Positions 43,738 through 56,543 are shown, counted from the first letter of the stretch. The stretch is DNA of 64,000 nucleotides from Bradyrhizobium ottawaense (GCF_002278135.3 NZ_CP029425.2:3944001-4008000); one strand, 5' to 3'. Made by a program: numbers and translations. The notes: generated from the sequence alone by a model not told the origin.

Positions 43738-44702
43738 TGGGGCAGCAGGCGCCAATCCAGTTTGACCGCGCCTCGGGGGCCCTTGAAGGGGCCAACCTGT
43801 GGGAGCGGACGGCTGCCTTGGCGCTGGTGACCGGATCGAAGATCTCCTCGCACTTCTCGCATATGGGCTACATCGCCTGCGCGAATTTGCTGCGGAAGAC
43901 GCTGCCCGAGCGCAACATCGCGATCAGGCTCAATCCCGACGCCGTGTTCGAATTCCCTTACGGCGATGGCTATTGGAGCAAGCTGCTCAACCGCTCCTAC
44001 AATTACGAGGACGAGCTCGAACTGCTGTTCGCCGATTCCGTCGACGTCGACTACACGCTGCTCGATTGCGGCGCCAATTACGGTTATTGGTCGGTGCTGG
44101 TGTCGAGCAGGCCGTTCGGTTCGCACAAGGCGATCGCGATCGAGCCGTCGGGGCAGAACTATCCGAAGCTCGCCAACAACGCCCGCGTCAACGGTAATCG
44201 CTTCGAGACCATGAAATGCGCGATCGGCGCCAGCCGCGGCACCGCGCGTCTGTCAGGCACCAAGCACGAAGCCTTCAGCATCGCCGGCGATCCCTCCGCG
44301 GGCGGTGAGGAGGTGCCGGTCATCGCACTCGACAATCTGATCGAGGACGGCAAGGTCGCAAGCACCGGCAAGTACCTGATCAAGCTCGACGTCGAGGGCG
44401 TCGAGATCGAGGCGATCAAGGGCGGCGCGCGTCTGCTCCAGGCCGACAGCGTCATCATGTGCGAGGAGCACGGCAGCGACCGCTCTCATGCGGTGTCGCG
44501 CTTCATCCTCGAGCAGACCCCGCTGAAGCTGATCGTGTTCGATCCGCGCAGCAACCGGATGGAGACCGTGACCGAGCTGTCGATCCTCGACCGCATCAAG
44601 GTCTCGACCCACGTCGGCTACAACGTTTTCGGCACCGCAAGCGCATTTTGGCAGGACAGGATCGAAGCCCTGAATGCGAAAACAGCGCGCCGCATGCAGT
44701 GA
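43737..44702 (+). CDS. FkbM-family SAM-dependent methyltransferase inside the nuo operon
   Basis: 321 residues with a Rossmann methyltransferase core. Motif I is LLDCGANYGYWSVLV (about residue 100), the acidic ribose-binding site is AIEPSGQNYPKL, and the FkbM region KYLIKLDVEGVEIEAIKGG is clear. FkbM enzymes usually O-methylate sugars or small molecules; a role in respiration is not known. The start overlaps the nuoD stop (TGATG) and nuoE begins 12 bases after its stop, so it must be transcribed with complex I. Codon use looks like that of the neighbours. Substrate unknown. Confidence 0.9.
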   Translation: MGQQAPIQFDRASGALEGANLWERTAALALVTGSKISSHFSHMGYIACANLLRKTLPERNIAIRLNPDAVFEFPYGDGYWSKLLNRSYNYEDELELLFADSVDVDYTLLDCGANYGYWSVLVSSRPFGSHKAIAIEPSGQNYPKLANNARVNGNRFETMKCAIGASRGTARLSGTKHEAFSIAGDPSAGGEEVPVIALDNLIEDGKVASTGKYLIKLDVEGVEIEAIKGGARLLQADSVIMCEEHGSDRSHAVSRFILEQTPLKLIVFDPRSNRMETVTELSILDRIKVSTHVGYNVFGTASAFWQDRIEALNAKTARRMQ

Positions 44703-44714
44703 GAGATTGAAGAG

Positions 44715-45326
44715 ATGTCCGTTCGCCGATTAGCACCGAAGGAAGTCCAGCCCGCGAGCTTTGCGTTCACGGAGGAGAACCTCGCATTCGCCAAGCAGCA
44801 GATCGCGAAATATCCGGCGGGACGTCAGGCCTCCGCCGTCATCGCCATCCTCTGGCGTGCCCAGGAGCAGCACGACGGCTGGGTCTCGGAAGCCGCGATC
44901 CGCGTCATCGCCGACATGCTCGACATGCCCTACATCCGCGTGCTGGAAGTCGCGACCTTCTACACGATGTTCCAGCTTGCCCCCGTCGGCAAGAAGGCCC
45001 ACGTCCAGGTCTGCGGCACCACGCCGTGCCGCCTGCGCGGCGCCGAGGATCTGATCCACGTCTGCGAACACCGCATCCATCACGAGCCCTTCCATCTGTC
45101 CAAGGACGGCAATTTCAGCTGGGAGGAGGTCGAGTGCCTCGGTGCCTGCGTGAACGCGCCGATGGTGCTGATCGGCAAGGACACTTATGAGGACCTGACC
45201 AAGGAAAGCTTCGGCAAGGTGCTCGACGGTTTCGCTTCGGGCAATCCGCCCAAGCCCGGTCCGCAGAACGGCCGCCAGTTCTCGGCGCCGATCACCGGGC
45301 CGACCACGCTGAAGGAGAGCACCTGA
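44715..45326 (+). CDS. nuoE: NADH-quinone oxidoreductase subunit E
   Basis: 203 residues, the 24-kDa thioredoxin-like subunit holding the [2Fe-2S] cluster N1a. Ligands lie in [12 protein letters not shown] and [12 protein letters not shown]. The N-terminal helical part ([19 protein letters not shown]) and C-terminal Pro-rich tail are longer than in E. coli, as usual in alphaproteobacteria. The ATG of the next small gene overlaps its stop. Confidence 0.96.
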   Translation: MSVRRLAPKEVQPASFAFTEENLAFAKQQIAKYPAGRQASAVIAILWRAQEQHDGWVSEAAIRVIADMLDMPYIRVLEVATFYTMFQLAPVGKKAHVQVCGTTPCRLRGAEDLIHVCEHRIHHEPFHLSKDGNFSWEEVECLGACVNAPMVLIGKDTYEDLTKESFGKVLDGFASGNPPKPGPQNGRQFSAPITGPTTLKEST

Positions 45327-45532
45327 TGGGTGGTCTCTCGCAGCCTTCGGTGCAGGGGAGTGGTGCCATGAAGAAGTGGGGCTTCATCGCGTTGCACGCC
45401 GCCGTGGCGGCCGCTTTCATTTTCCTGCTGCAGCGTTTCAGCCTGAACGCGTCGCTGGAATCCAGTCTGCTCTGGGCGCTGACCTTCGCCGTCTGCGCCG
45501 CCGGACTTGCCTACAAGCAGACCATTCGTTGA
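45326..45532 (+). CDS. Small membrane protein between nuoE and nuoF
   Basis: 68 residues with two short hydrophobic segments (WGFIALHAAVAAAFIFLL and SSLLWALTFAVCAAGLAY). The first ATG (45326) overlaps the nuoE stop and follows AAGGAGAG; an internal ATG at 45368, behind GGGGAG, would give 54 residues and is equally plausible. It is inside the operon, in phase with tight spacing, so it may be an accessory or assembly factor of complex I; this is inference. No known subunit matches. Confidence 0.7.
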   Translation: MGGLSQPSVQGSGAMKKWGFIALHAAVAAAFIFLLQRFSLNASLESSLLWALTFAVCAAGLAYKQTIR

Positions 45533-45547
45533 TCGGAAAGCACTGAT

Positions 45548-46873
<1,326 letters not shown>

Positions 46874-46878
46874 GAAGA

Positions 46879-48954
46879 ATGACCAAGCTCATCATCGACG
46901 GCAAAGAGATCGATGTGCCCGCCGAGTACACGCTGCTTCAGGCGTGCGAGGCGGCCGGCGCCGAGATTCCGCGCTTCTGCTATCACGAGCGGCTGTCGAT
47001 CGCCGGCAATTGCCGGATGTGCCTCGTCGAAGTGAAGGGCGGCCCCAAGCCGGTCGCAAGCTGCGCCTGGGGTGTGCGCGACTGCCGTCCGGGCCCCAAG
47101 GGCGAGCCGCCGGAGATCTCCACGCGTTCGCCGATGGTGAAGAAGGCGCGCGAAGGCGTGATGGAATTCCTTCTGATCAACCATCCGCTGGATTGCCCGA
47201 TCTGCGACCAGGGCGGCGAGTGCGACCTGCAGGACCAGGCGATGGGCTATGGTGTCGACACCAGCCGGTTCGCCGAGAACAAGCGCGCGGTCGAGGACAA
47301 ATATCTCGGCGCGCTGGTCAAGACCTCGATGAACCGCTGCATCCAGTGCACGCGCTGCGTCCGCTTCTCGGCGGAAGTCGCCGGCGCGCCCGAGATGGGC
47401 GCCACGGGCCGTGGCGAGGACATGGAGATCACGACCTATCTCGAGCACGCGCTCACGTCGGAGCTTCAAGGCAATCTCGTCGACATCTGCCCGGTGGGCG
47501 CGCTGACCTCGAAGCCCTACGCCTTCGCGGCGCGTCCGTGGGAACTCGGCAAGACGCAGTCGATCGACGTGATGGACGGCGTCGGCTCGGCAATCCGCGT
47601 CGACACCCGCGGCCGTGAGGTGATGCGCGTGCTGCCGCGCATCAACGAGGCCGTGAATGAGGAGTGGATCTCCGACAAGACCCGCCACGTCGTCGACGGC
47701 CTGCGCACCCAGCGCCTGGACCGGCCCTATATCCGTGAAGCCGGCAAGCTGCGCGCGGCGAGCTGGACCGAAGCCTTTGCCGCGATCGCCGCAAAGGCGG
47801 CGCGCACCGACGGCAAGCGCATCGGCGCGATCGCCGGCGATCTCGCCGGCGTCGAGGAGATGTTCGCGCTGAAGGATCTGCTCGCCAAGTTCGGCTCGAC
47901 CAATATGGCGGTGCAGGGCGGCGACGCCTTCGACCCCGCGCTCGGCCGCAGCTCCTACATCTTCAACCCGACGCTGGTGGGGGTGGAGCAGGCGGATGCG
48001 CTGCTCATCATCGGCGCGAACCCGCGGAAAGAGGCGGCCGTGTTCAACGCCCGCATCCGCAAGCGCTGGCGCGCTGGCGGCTTCAAGGTCGGCGTGATCG
48101 GGGCCAAGGTCGATCTGACCTACGACTACGATCACCTCGGCGCGGGCACCGAGACGCTCGGTGATCTCGCGGCCGGCAAGCATTCCTTCATGGACGTGCT
48201 GAAGAACGCCAAGCACCCGATCATCCTGGTCGGCGCGGGCGCGGCTTCGCGTCACGACGGCGCCGCCATTCTCGCCAGCGCCGCCAAGCTCGCGCTCGAC
48301 GTCGGTGCGGTCAAGGACGGCTGGAACGGCTTTGGCGTGCTGCATGAGAGCGCCTCGCGCGTCGGTGCGCTCGATATCGGCTTCTCCGCGACCGGCGGCG
48401 GCCTGAACGCCGCGCAGATGACGACGTTCGGCACGCTCGATTTGCTGTTCCTGCTCGGCGCCGACGAGATCAACGCGCCTGACGGTACCTTCGTCGTTTA
48501 TATCGGCACCCATGGCGACCGCGGCGCGCATCGCGCCGACGTGATCCTGCCGGCGGCCGCCTACACCGAGAAGTCCGCGATCTACGTCAACACCGAAGGC
48601 CGCGTCCAGATGACGGGCCGCGCCGCGTTCCCGCCGGGTGAAGCCCGCGAGGACTGGGCGATCGTCCGGGCGCTGTCGGAAGCGCTCGGCAAGAAGCTCG
48701 GCTATGACTCGCTTTCGGCGCTGCGCCAGGCGATCTTCAAGGCCGTGCCGCACCTGATCCGTCTTGACCAGATCGAGGCCGGCTCGGCCGACCAGATCAA
48801 GAAGCTGGCGGGGAAGGGCGGTTCGCCCGAGAAGGCACCGTTCAAGCCGCTGGTCGAGGATTTCTATTTGACCAACCCAATCGCGCGTGCGTCCGCCGTG
48901 ATGGCGGAATGCTCGCGCCTCGCCTCCGGGCACATGCTGACCGCAGCAGAGTGA
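46879..48954 (+). CDS. nuoG: NADH-quinone oxidoreductase subunit G
   Basis: 691 residues. N-terminal [2Fe-2S] N1b ligands lie in [20 protein letters not shown]; the His-Cys3 cluster N5 in [19 protein letters not shown]4 in [12 protein letters not shown] and [10 protein letters not shown]. The rest is a molybdopterin-oxidoreductase-like domain without cofactor. The extra N7 cluster of E. coli-type NuoG is not evident, fitting the alphaproteobacterial/mitochondrial type. Start at 46879 is five bases after nuoF. Confidence 0.96.
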   Translation: MTKLIIDGKEIDVPAEYTLLQACEAAGAEIPRFCYHERLSIAGNCRMCLVEVKGGPKPVASCAWGVRDCRPGPKGEPPEISTRSPMVKKAREGVMEFLLINHPLDCPICDQGGECDLQDQAMGYGVDTSRFAENKRAVEDKYLGALVKTSMNRCIQCTRCVRFSAEVAGAPEMGATGRGEDMEITTYLEHALTSELQGNLVDICPVGALTSKPYAFAARPWELGKTQSIDVMDGVGSAIRVDTRGREVMRVLPRINEAVNEEWISDKTRHVVDGLRTQRLDRPYIREAGKLRAASWTEAFAAIAAKAARTDGKRIGAIAGDLAGVEEMFALKDLLAKFGSTNMAVQGGDAFDPALGRSSYIFNPTLVGVEQADALLIIGANPRKEAAVFNARIRKRWRAGGFKVGVIGAKVDLTYDYDHLGAGTETLGDLAAGKHSFMDVLKNAKHPIILVGAGAASRHDGAAILASAAKLALDVGAVKDGWNGFGVLHESASRVGALDIGFSATGGGLNAAQMTTFGTLDLLFLLGADEINAPDGTFVVYIGTHGDRGAHRADVILPAAAYTEKSAIYVNTEGRVQMTGRAAFPPGEAREDWAIVRALSEALGKKLGYDSLSALRQAIFKAVPHLIRLDQIEAGSADQIKKLAGKGGSPEKAPFKPLVEDFYLTNPIARASAVMAECSRLASGHMLTAAE

Positions 48955-48964
48955 GCGTGATCTG

Positions 48965-50032
48965 ATGGAATTCTTCGAAAGCGCATTCTGGACCGGGTTC
49001 CTCTGGCCGCTGATCATCATGATCGCGGAGAGCGTCTTGGTGCTCGTCGTCCTCCTGGTCGCGATCGCCTACATCCTGCTCGCCGACCGCAAGATCTGGG
49101 CGGCGGTGCAGATCCGGCGCGGCCCGAACGTGGTCGGCCCCTGGGGCCTGCTGCAATCCTTCGCCGACTTGCTGAAGTTCGTGCTGAAGGAGCCGATCAT
49201 TCCGGCCGGCGCCAACAAGGGCGTCTTCCTGCTGGCGCCGCTGGTCTCATGCGTGCTCGCGCTTGCCGCCTGGGCGGTGATCCCGACCAATCTCGGCTGG
49301 GTGATCTCCGACATCAATGTCGGCATCCTCTTCATCTTCGCGATCTCGTCGCTGTCGATCTACGGCATCATCATGGCCGGCTGGTCGTCGAACTCGAAGT
49401 ACCCGTTCCTGGCCGCGCTGCGCTCGGCGGCGCAGATGGTGTCTTATGAAGTCTCGATCGGCTTCGTCATCATCACGGTGCTGCTCTGCGCCGGCACGCT
49501 GAACCTGTCGGCCGTTGTCGAGGCCCAGCATGTCCGCGGCCTTGCCAGCCTGATCGGGCTGCCGCAGCTCACGATCCTGAACTGGTACGTCTGGCCGCTG
49601 TTCCCGATGTTCGTGATCTTCTACGTTTCGGCGCTGGCGGAAACCAACCGCCCGCCGTTCGACCTCGTGGAAGCCGAATCCGAGCTGGTCGCCGGCTTCA
49701 TGGTCGAGTACGGCTCGACCCCGTATCTGCTGTTCATGCTCGGCGAGTATGTCGCGATCGTCACGATGTGCGCGATGGCGACGATCCTGTTCCTCGGAGG
49801 CTGGCTGCCGCCGGTCGACCTGCCGCCCTTCAACTGGGTGCCGGGGATCATCTGGTTCTCGCTCAAAGTCTTCTTCATGTTCTTCCTGTTCGCGATGGCA
49901 AAGGCGATCGTGCCGCGCTACCGCTACGACCAACTGATGCGCCTCGGCTGGAAGGTGTTCCTGCCGCTGTCGCTGGCGATGGTGGTCGTGGTGGCCGGCG
50001 TGCTGCATTTCGCCGGCATCGCGCCGAAGTGA
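48965..50032 (+). CDS. nuoH: NADH-quinone oxidoreductase subunit H
   Basis: 355 residues and eight membrane helices. [20 protein letters not shown] and the acidic loop [21 protein letters not shown] form the membrane end of the quinone channel and the start of the proton path. The C-terminal [21 protein letters not shown] is conserved. Spaced nine bases from the nuoI start. Confidence 0.97.
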   Translation: MEFFESAFWTGFLWPLIIMIAESVLVLVVLLVAIAYILLADRKIWAAVQIRRGPNVVGPWGLLQSFADLLKFVLKEPIIPAGANKGVFLLAPLVSCVLALAAWAVIPTNLGWVISDINVGILFIFAISSLSIYGIIMAGWSSNSKYPFLAALRSAAQMVSYEVSIGFVIITVLLCAGTLNLSAVVEAQHVRGLASLIGLPQLTILNWYVWPLFPMFVIFYVSALAETNRPPFDLVEAESELVAGFMVEYGSTPYLLFMLGEYVAIVTMCAMATILFLGGWLPPVDLPPFNWVPGIIWFSLKVFFMFFLFAMAKAIVPRYRYDQLMRLGWKVFLPLSLAMVVVVAGVLHFAGIAPK

Positions 50033-50040
50033 GGGCCGTC

Positions 50041-50535
50041 ATGGGTATCAACGTCAACGCCACTGCACGCTCGCTTCTGCTGTCGGAATTCGTCTCGGCG
50101 TTCTTCCTCGCCATGCGCTATTTCTTCCAGCCGAAGCCGACCCTGAACTATCCGTTCGAGAAGGGCCCGATCTCGCCGCGCTTCCGCGGCGAGCATGCGC
50201 TGCGCCGCTATCCGAACGGCGAAGAGCGTTGCATCGCCTGCAAGCTCTGCGAGGCGGTTTGCCCGGCGCAGGCCATCACCATCGAGGCCGGCCCGCGTCG
50301 CAACGACGGCACCCGCCGCACCGTGCGCTACGACATCGACATGGTGAAGTGCATCTACTGCGGCCTCTGCCAGGAGGCCTGTCCGGTCGACGCCATCGTC
50401 GAAGGTCCGAACTTCGAGTTCGCGACCGAGACCCGCGAGGAACTGTTCTATGACAAGGCCAAGCTGCTCGCCAACGGCGACCGCTGGGAACGCGAGATCG
50501 CGAAAGCGATCGAGCTCGACGCGCCGTACCGGTGA
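50041..50535 (+). CDS. nuoI: NADH-quinone oxidoreductase subunit I
   Basis: 164 residues with two [4Fe-4S] ferredoxin motifs, [12 protein letters not shown] and [12 protein letters not shown], holding clusters N6a and N6b that pass electrons to N2. An N-terminal amphipathic helix ([19 protein letters not shown]) attaches it to the membrane arm. The ATG at 50041 is the conserved start. Confidence 0.97.
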   Translation: MGINVNATARSLLLSEFVSAFFLAMRYFFQPKPTLNYPFEKGPISPRFRGEHALRRYPNGEERCIACKLCEAVCPAQAITIEAGPRRNDGTRRTVRYDIDMVKCIYCGLCQEACPVDAIVEGPNFEFATETREELFYDKAKLLANGDRWEREIAKAIELDAPYR

Positions 50536-50544
50536 GGTGAGGGC

Positions 50545-51183
50545 ATGATCCTTCCCGCGCTGTTCTTCTATCTCTTTGCCGGCGTCTGTGTCGCCTCGGC
50601 CGTGATGGTGATTGTCTCGCGCAATCCCGTGCACTCCGTGCTGTACCTGATCCTGGCCTTCGTCAACGCCTCCGGCCTGTTCGTGCTGATGGGTGCCGAG
50701 TTCCTGGCGATGATCCTGATCGTCGTCTATGTCGGCGCGGTCGCGGTGCTGTTCCTGTTCGTGATCATGATGCTCGACGTGGACTTCACCGAGCTGCGCG
50801 AGGGCTTCATCGAGTACCTGCCGGTCGGCCTCGTGATCGGCGGCATCTTCCTGTTCGAGCTGCTGCTCACCGTCGGCTTCTGGGTCATCAATCCCGGCGT
50901 CGCCAAGACGATCACGGCGGCGATCCCGGCCAACGTCTCCAATACCGAGGCGCTCGGGCTCGTGCTCTATACGAAGTACATCCACTACTTCCAGCTCTCG
51001 GGCATGGTGCTGCTGGTCGCCATGATCGGCGCCATCGTGCTGACGCTGCGGCACAAGGCGAGCGTGAAGCGGCAGGACATCAACGTTCAGAACGCGCGCA
51101 CGCCCGACATGGCGATGGCGATGCGCAAGGTGGCGCCGGGGCAGGGGCTCCAGGACTCTGACGCGGCGGAGTGGGTGAAATGA
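50545..51183 (+). CDS. nuoJ: NADH-quinone oxidoreductase subunit J
   Basis: 212 residues and five membrane helices. Helix 3 ([17 protein letters not shown]) contains the pi-bulge region that links quinone reduction to proton pumping. A hydrophilic C-terminal tail ([15 protein letters not shown]) is longer than in E. coli. The stop overlaps nuoK (ATGA). Confidence 0.95.
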   Translation: MILPALFFYLFAGVCVASAVMVIVSRNPVHSVLYLILAFVNASGLFVLMGAEFLAMILIVVYVGAVAVLFLFVIMMLDVDFTELREGFIEYLPVGLVIGGIFLFELLLTVGFWVINPGVAKTITAAIPANVSNTEALGLVLYTKYIHYFQLSGMVLLVAMIGAIVLTLRHKASVKRQDINVQNARTPDMAMAMRKVAPGQGLQDSDAAEWVK

Positions 51184-51488
51184 CGATCGGGCTCGGACAC
51201 TATCTGGCGGTCGGCGCGATCCTGTTCACGCTCGGCATCCTCGGCATCTTCCTGAACCGCAAGAACATCATCGTCATCCTGATGTCGATCGAGCTGATCC
51301 TGCTCTCGGTCAACATCAACCTCGTCGCGTTCTCGACCTTCCTCGGCGACATCGTCGGCCAGGTCTTCGCGCTTCTGGTGCTGACGGTCGCTGCCGCTGA
51401 AGCCGCGATCGGTCTCGCCATCCTGGTGGTCTATTTCCGCAACCGCGGCTCGATCGCGGTTGAGGACGTCAATCTGATGAAGGGCTGA
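51180..51488 (+). CDS. nuoK: NADH-quinone oxidoreductase subunit K
   Basis: 102 residues and three membrane helices of the MrpC type. Conserved glutamates of the proton path are visible in [15 protein letters not shown] and [14 protein letters not shown]. The ATG at 51180 gives [13 protein letters not shown] and overlaps the nuoJ stop; a start nine bases earlier is unnecessary. Confidence 0.96.
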   Translation: MTIGLGHYLAVGAILFTLGILGIFLNRKNIIVILMSIELILLSVNINLVAFSTFLGDIVGQVFALLVLTVAAAEAAIGLAILVVYFRNRGSIAVEDVNLMKG

Positions 51489-51496
51489 GCTCAGTC

Positions 51497-53575
51497 ATGG
51501 TTCAGGCAATCGTATTCCTGCCTCTGCTGGGCGCCATTCTGGCCGGGCTCATCGCCCTGGCCGGCGCGCATGCCCGCAACCCCTCGGGTGACGAGGTCGA
51601 GCATCACGGCGATCACGGTCATGGCGATGCCCATGCCGCGGCCGCCCATGACGACCATGGCCACGACGATCACGCCCATGACGACCACGGCCACGGCCCG
51701 GTCGAGCCGCCGGCGGCGGGCTCGCGCGGCGCCGAGCTGATCACGACGGGTCTGCTGTTCGTGTCGGCGGCGCTGTCCTGGATGACGCTCGTCGACGTCG
51801 GCTTCATGCACCATGACGCCCGCATCCAGCTGCTGCCTTTCATCTTTTCCGGCGACCTCCAGGTCTGGTGGACGCTACGCGTCGACACGCTCACCGCCGT
51901 GATGCTGGTGGTGGTGACGACCGTGTCCTCGCTCGTGCACCTCTATTCCATCGGCTACATGGACGAGGACCCGAACCGGCCCCGCTTCTTCGGCTATCTC
52001 AGCCTGTTCACCTTCGCCATGCTGATGCTGGTGACGGCGGACAACCTCGTGCAGCTGTTCTTCGGCTGGGAAGGCGTGGGTCTGGCGAGCTATCTGCTGA
52101 TCGGCTTCTGGTACCAGAAGCCGTCGGCGAATGCGGCCGCCATCAAGGCCTTCGTGGTCAACCGCGTCGGCGACTTCGGTTTTGCGCTCGGCATCTTCGC
52201 GATCTTCATGCTGACCAGCTCGACCGATTTCGAGACCATCTTCCATGCCGCGCCCGGCCTGACCGGCAAGACCATCAACTTCCTCGGCTGGCACGCCGAT
52301 GCGCTGACTCTGACCTGCCTGTTGCTGTTCATGGGCGCGATGGGCAAGTCGGCGCAGTTCCTGCTGCACACCTGGTTGCCGGACGCGATGGAAGGCCCGA
52401 CGCCTGTGTCGGCGCTGATCCACGCCGCGACCATGGTCACCGCGGGCGTCTTCATGGTAGCGCGCCTGTCGCCGCTGTTCGAGCTCGCCCCGAACGCGCA
52501 GGCCGTCGTGATGTTCTTCGGCGCGACCACCGCGTTCTTTGCCGCGACCATCGGCCTCGTCCAGAACGACATCAAGCGCATCGTCGCCTATTCGACCTGT
52601 TCGCAGCTCGGATACATGTTCGTGGCGATGGGAGCAGGGGCCTATTCGGTCGGCATGTTCCATCTGTTCACGCACGCCTTCTTCAAGGCGTTGCTGTTCC
52701 TGGGCTCCGGCTCGGTGATCTACGCGATGCACCACGAGCAGGACATCCGCAACATGGGCGGCCTCTGGCGCAAGATCCCCTACACCTATGCGGTGATGGT
52801 GGTCGGCACGCTGGCGCTCACCGGATTCCCGCTCACCGCCGGCTACTTCTCCAAGGACGCAATCATCGAGTCCGCCTACGCCTCGCACAATCCGTTTGCG
52901 ATGTACGGTTTCCTGATGACGGTCGTCGCCGCCGGCCTGACCTCGTTCTACTCCTGGCGCCTGATCTTCAAGACCTTCCACGGCGAGCCGCATGACGAGC
53001 ATCACTACGAGGCCGCACATGAGGCCCCGCTCTGGATCCTGATCCCGATCGGCGTGCTCGCGGTCGGCTCGATCATCGCCGGCTTCCCGTTCAAGGAGCT
53101 GTTCGCAGGTCACGGCATCGAGGAGTTCTTCCGCGAGTCCGTGAAGATGAACCCGCACATCATCGAGGAGATGCACCACATCCCCGAGACCATCGCCGTC
53201 CTGCCGACGGTGATGATGGTGCTGGGCTTCCTCGTCTCGTACCTGTTCTACATCCGCCGGCCGTACATCCCTGTGCAGCTCGCTAAAGAGCAGCCGATGC
53301 TGTACCAGTTCCTGCTCAACAAATGGTACTTCGACGAGCTCTACGACATCATCTTCGTCCGTCCGGCGAAGTGGATCGGCTATCAGCTCTGGAAGAAGGG
53401 CGACGGCTTCATCATCGACGGCCTCGGTCCCGACGGCGTCTCGGCCCGCGTCCTGGACGTCACCCGCAACGTCGTGAAGATCCAGACCGGCTATCTCTAT
53501 CACTACGCATTCGCCATGCTGATCGGCGCCGCCGGCCTGATCACCTGGTTCATGTTCGGCTTTGGAGGCCAGTAA
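51497..53575 (+). CDS. nuoL: NADH-quinone oxidoreductase subunit L with His/Asp-rich loop
   Basis: 692 residues, the distal antiporter-like proton pump with about 16 helices and a long lateral helix. Antiporter signatures are [38 protein letters not shown] and [13 protein letters not shown]. Between TM1 and TM2, residues 36-66 contain 12 histidines and 8 aspartates in HxH and HDDH repeats, an insertion absent from the E. coli protein. It would face the periplasm or the cytoplasm at the distal tip of the membrane arm and could bind divalent metals. The stop is directly followed by the nuoM ATG. Confidence 0.96.
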   Translation: MVQAIVFLPLLGAILAGLIALAGAHARNPSGDEVEHHGDHGHGDAHAAAAHDDHGHDDHAHDDHGHGPVEPPAAGSRGAELITTGLLFVSAALSWMTLVDVGFMHHDARIQLLPFIFSGDLQVWWTLRVDTLTAVMLVVVTTVSSLVHLYSIGYMDEDPNRPRFFGYLSLFTFAMLMLVTADNLVQLFFGWEGVGLASYLLIGFWYQKPSANAAAIKAFVVNRVGDFGFALGIFAIFMLTSSTDFETIFHAAPGLTGKTINFLGWHADALTLTCLLLFMGAMGKSAQFLLHTWLPDAMEGPTPVSALIHAATMVTAGVFMVARLSPLFELAPNAQAVVMFFGATTAFFAATIGLVQNDIKRIVAYSTCSQLGYMFVAMGAGAYSVGMFHLFTHAFFKALLFLGSGSVIYAMHHEQDIRNMGGLWRKIPYTYAVMVVGTLALTGFPLTAGYFSKDAIIESAYASHNPFAMYGFLMTVVAAGLTSFYSWRLIFKTFHGEPHDEHHYEAAHEAPLWILIPIGVLAVGSIIAGFPFKELFAGHGIEEFFRESVKMNPHIIEEMHHIPETIAVLPTVMMVLGFLVSYLFYIRRPYIPVQLAKEQPMLYQFLLNKWYFDELYDIIFVRPAKWIGYQLWKKGDGFIIDGLGPDGVSARVLDVTRNVVKIQTGYLYHYAFAMLIGAAGLITWFMFGFGGQ

Positions 53576-55084
53576 ATGACAACCTGGCCCATCCTATCGG
53601 TCACGACGTTCCTGCCGCTGGTCGGCGCGCTGATCGTCTATCTCAGCCGCGGCGATGACGAGGCGGCCAAGCGCAACTCGCGCTGGATCGCGCTCTGGAC
53701 CACGCTGATCACCTTCGCGGTGTCGGTGATCCTGGTCATGCGGTTCGACCCGACCAATCCCGACTTCCAGTTCGTCGAGAAGGCGAACTGGCTCGCGACC
53801 GGCATCACCTACCACATGGGCGTCGACGGCATCTCGCTGCCGCTGGTGATCCTGACCACCGCCGTGATGCCGTTCTGCATCATCGCGAGCTGGAAGGCGA
53901 TCACCAACCGCGTCCGCGAATACATGATGGCGTTCCTGATCCTGGAAACGCTGATGATCGGCACCTTCTCGGCGCTCGATCTCGTGCTGTTCTACCTGTT
54001 CTTCGAAGGCGGCCTGATCCCGATGTTCCTGATCATCGGCGTCTGGGGCGGTCCGCGCCGGGTCTACGCGTCGTTCAAGTTCTTCCTCTACACGCTGCTC
54101 GGCTCGGTCCTGATGCTGCTCGCCATCATGGCGCTGTACTGGAATGGCGGCACCACCGACATTCCGACCCTGATGCACACCGCCGTGCCGCGCTCGCTGC
54201 AGACCTGGGCCTGGCTCGCCTTCTTCGCTTCCTTCGCGGTGAAGATGCCGATGTGGCCCGTGCATACCTGGCTTCCCGACGCGCACGTCGAGGCGCCGAC
54301 GGCCGGCTCCGTGGTCCTGGCCGCGATCCTGCTGAAGATGGGCGGCTACGGCTTCCTGCGCTTCTCGCTGCCGATGTTCCCGCTGGCCTCGCACGACTTC
54401 GCGCCGCTGATCTTCACGCTCTCGGCCATCGCCATCATCTACACCTCGCTGGTGGCCTTGATGCAGGAGGACATGAAGAAGCTGATCGCGTACTCCTCGG
54501 TCGCGCATATGGGCTTCGTCACCATGGGCATCTTCGCCGGCACCATGCAGGGCGTCGCCGGCGGCGTGTTCCAGATGATTTCGCACGGCATCGTCTCCGG
54601 CGCGCTGTTCCTCTGCGTCGGCGTCGTCTACGACCGCCTGCACACCCGCGAGATCGCGGCCTATGGCGGCCTCGTCAACCGGATGCCGCTCTACGCGCTG
54701 ACCTTCATGGTCTTCACCATGGCCAATGTCGGTCTGCCCGGCACCAGCGGCTTCGTCGGCGAGTTCATGACGCTGCTCGGCACCTTCAAGGTCTCGATCC
54801 CGACCGCGTTCTTCGCCAGTTTCGGCGTGATCCTGTCGGCGGCCTACGCGCTGTGGCTCTACCGCAAGGTCGTGTTCGGCGCGCTGGTCAAGCCGTCGCT
54901 GGCGAGCATGAAGGATCTGACCCTGCGTGAATGCGTGATCCTGTTCCCGATGATCGCGCTGACGATCCTGTTCGGCGTCTATCCGAAGCCGGTGCTCGAC
55001 ATGTCGGCCGCCTCGGTCCAGCAACTCGTCAACAACTACAACACCGCTGTGACGGCCGTGAAGGCCGCCGCACTGCTCCAGTGA
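53576..55084 (+). CDS. nuoM: NADH-quinone oxidoreductase subunit M
   Basis: 502 residues, antiporter-like pump subunit with 14 helices. [18 protein letters not shown] carries the key helix 5 glutamate; [22 protein letters not shown] the helix 7 lysine; [12 protein letters not shown] the helix 8 region. It begins immediately after the nuoL stop and ends 22 bases before nuoN. Confidence 0.97.
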   Translation: MTTWPILSVTTFLPLVGALIVYLSRGDDEAAKRNSRWIALWTTLITFAVSVILVMRFDPTNPDFQFVEKANWLATGITYHMGVDGISLPLVILTTAVMPFCIIASWKAITNRVREYMMAFLILETLMIGTFSALDLVLFYLFFEGGLIPMFLIIGVWGGPRRVYASFKFFLYTLLGSVLMLLAIMALYWNGGTTDIPTLMHTAVPRSLQTWAWLAFFASFAVKMPMWPVHTWLPDAHVEAPTAGSVVLAAILLKMGGYGFLRFSLPMFPLASHDFAPLIFTLSAIAIIYTSLVALMQEDMKKLIAYSSVAHMGFVTMGIFAGTMQGVAGGVFQMISHGIVSGALFLCVGVVYDRLHTREIAAYGGLVNRMPLYALTFMVFTMANVGLPGTSGFVGEFMTLLGTFKVSIPTAFFASFGVILSAAYALWLYRKVVFGALVKPSLASMKDLTLRECVILFPMIALTILFGVYPKPVLDMSAASVQQLVNNYNTAVTAVKAAALLQ

Positions 55085-55106
55085 TCGGGCAGGTCAGGAT
55101 ATCGCC

Positions 55107-56543
55107 ATGAGCTTTGAGACTGCAGGTTATCAACTGGCGCCGGTGCTGCCCGAGATCGTGCTCGCGATCGGCGCCATGGCTCTGCTGATGCTGGGAGCCT
55201 ATCGCGGGCAGGGGACGACCGGTGCGGTCACCTCGCTGGCGGTCGTGCTTCTGGTCGTGGTCGGCGTGCTCGAATACATGCTGCCTGCGGGCAAGCAGGT
55301 GACCTTCGGCGGCAGCTTCATCGTCGACGACTTCGCCCGCTTCATGAAGATCCTGGCCCTGATCGGCTCGGCGGTGACGCTGGTGCTGTCGACCGAGTTC
55401 CTGTCCGACCCGTCGCGTCGGATCTTCGAATACGCCATCCTCGTGCTGCTCTCGACGCTCGGCATGATGGTGCTGATCTCGGCCGGCGACCTGATCTCGC
55501 TCTATCTCGGCCTCGAATTGATGTCGCTGGCGCTCTATGTCGTGGCGGCCTCGAACCGGGACAACGCCAAGTCGACCGAAGCCGGCCTGAAGTATTTCGT
55601 GCTCGGCGCACTGTCCTCGGGCATGCTGCTGTACGGCGCCTCGCTGATCTACGGCTTCACCGGCACGGTCAGCTTCACTGGTATCGCGGCGGCCGCGACG
55701 GTCTCGAATGTCGGCCTCGTCTTCGGTCTGGTCTTCCTGCTCGTCGGCCTCTGCTTCAAGGTTTCGGCCGTGCCGTTCCACATGTGGACCCCTGATGTCT
55801 ACGAGGGCGCGCCGACCCCGGTCACCGCCTTCTTCGCGTCGGCGCCGAAGGTCGCCGCGCTCGCCGTGTTCACCCGCGTCACGCTCACCGCTTTCCCGGG
55901 TATCGTCTCGCAGTGGCAGCAGATCCTGGTGTTCGTGGCGATCGCCTCGATGGCGCTGGGCTCCTTCGCCGCGATCGGCCAGAGCAACATCAAGCGCCTG
56001 ATGGCCTATTCCTCGATCGGTCACATGGGCTTCGCGCTGGTCGGCCTTGCCTCCGGCACGGTCGAGGGCGCGCAGGGCGTCCTGATGTACATCGTGATAT
56101 ATGTCGCGATGACGCTGGGCTCGTTCTCGATCATCCTTGCCATGCGCCGCAACGGCCAGGCGGTCGAGCAGATCAGCGATTTCGCCGGCCTGTCGCGCAC
56201 CAATCCGCTGCTCGCCTTCATGTTCGCGATGCTGCTGTTCTCGCTCGCGGGCATTCCGCCGCTCGCGGGCTTCTTCGCCAAATGGTACGTGTTCGTCGCC
56301 GCCATCAAGGCGAATTTGTTCACGCTCGCCGTCGTCGGCGTGCTGACCAGCGTGGTCGGCGCCTACTACTATCTCGCCATCGTCAAGACGATGTATTTCG
56401 ACGAGCCGGCCGGCCAGGTCGATCCGGTGCGCGTCGAGGTGAAGACGGTGCTGGCGGTGTTTGGCCTGTTCAACATCCTGTTCGCGCTGTTCGCAGGTCC
56501 CGTGGTGAGCGTCGCCTCCGCCGCGGCAAAGTCGCTGTTCTAG
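55107..56543 (+). CDS. nuoN: NADH-quinone oxidoreductase subunit N
   Basis: 478 residues, the antiporter-like pump nearest the quinone module. LGLELMSLALYVVAA, CFKVSAVPFHMWTPDVYEGA and LMAYSSIGHMGFALVG are the family signatures. It is the last structural gene of nuo; birA starts one base after its stop. Confidence 0.97.
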   Translation: MSFETAGYQLAPVLPEIVLAIGAMALLMLGAYRGQGTTGAVTSLAVVLLVVVGVLEYMLPAGKQVTFGGSFIVDDFARFMKILALIGSAVTLVLSTEFLSDPSRRIFEYAILVLLSTLGMMVLISAGDLISLYLGLELMSLALYVVAASNRDNAKSTEAGLKYFVLGALSSGMLLYGASLIYGFTGTVSFTGIAAAATVSNVGLVFGLVFLLVGLCFKVSAVPFHMWTPDVYEGAPTPVTAFFASAPKVAALAVFTRVTLTAFPGIVSQWQQILVFVAIASMALGSFAAIGQSNIKRLMAYSSIGHMGFALVGLASGTVEGAQGVLMYIVIYVAMTLGSFSIILAMRRNGQAVEQISDFAGLSRTNPLLAFMFAMLLFSLAGIPPLAGFFAKWYVFVAAIKANLFTLAVVGVLTSVVGAYYYLAIVKTMYFDEPAGQVDPVRVEVKTVLAVFGLFNILFALFAGPVVSVASAAAKSLF

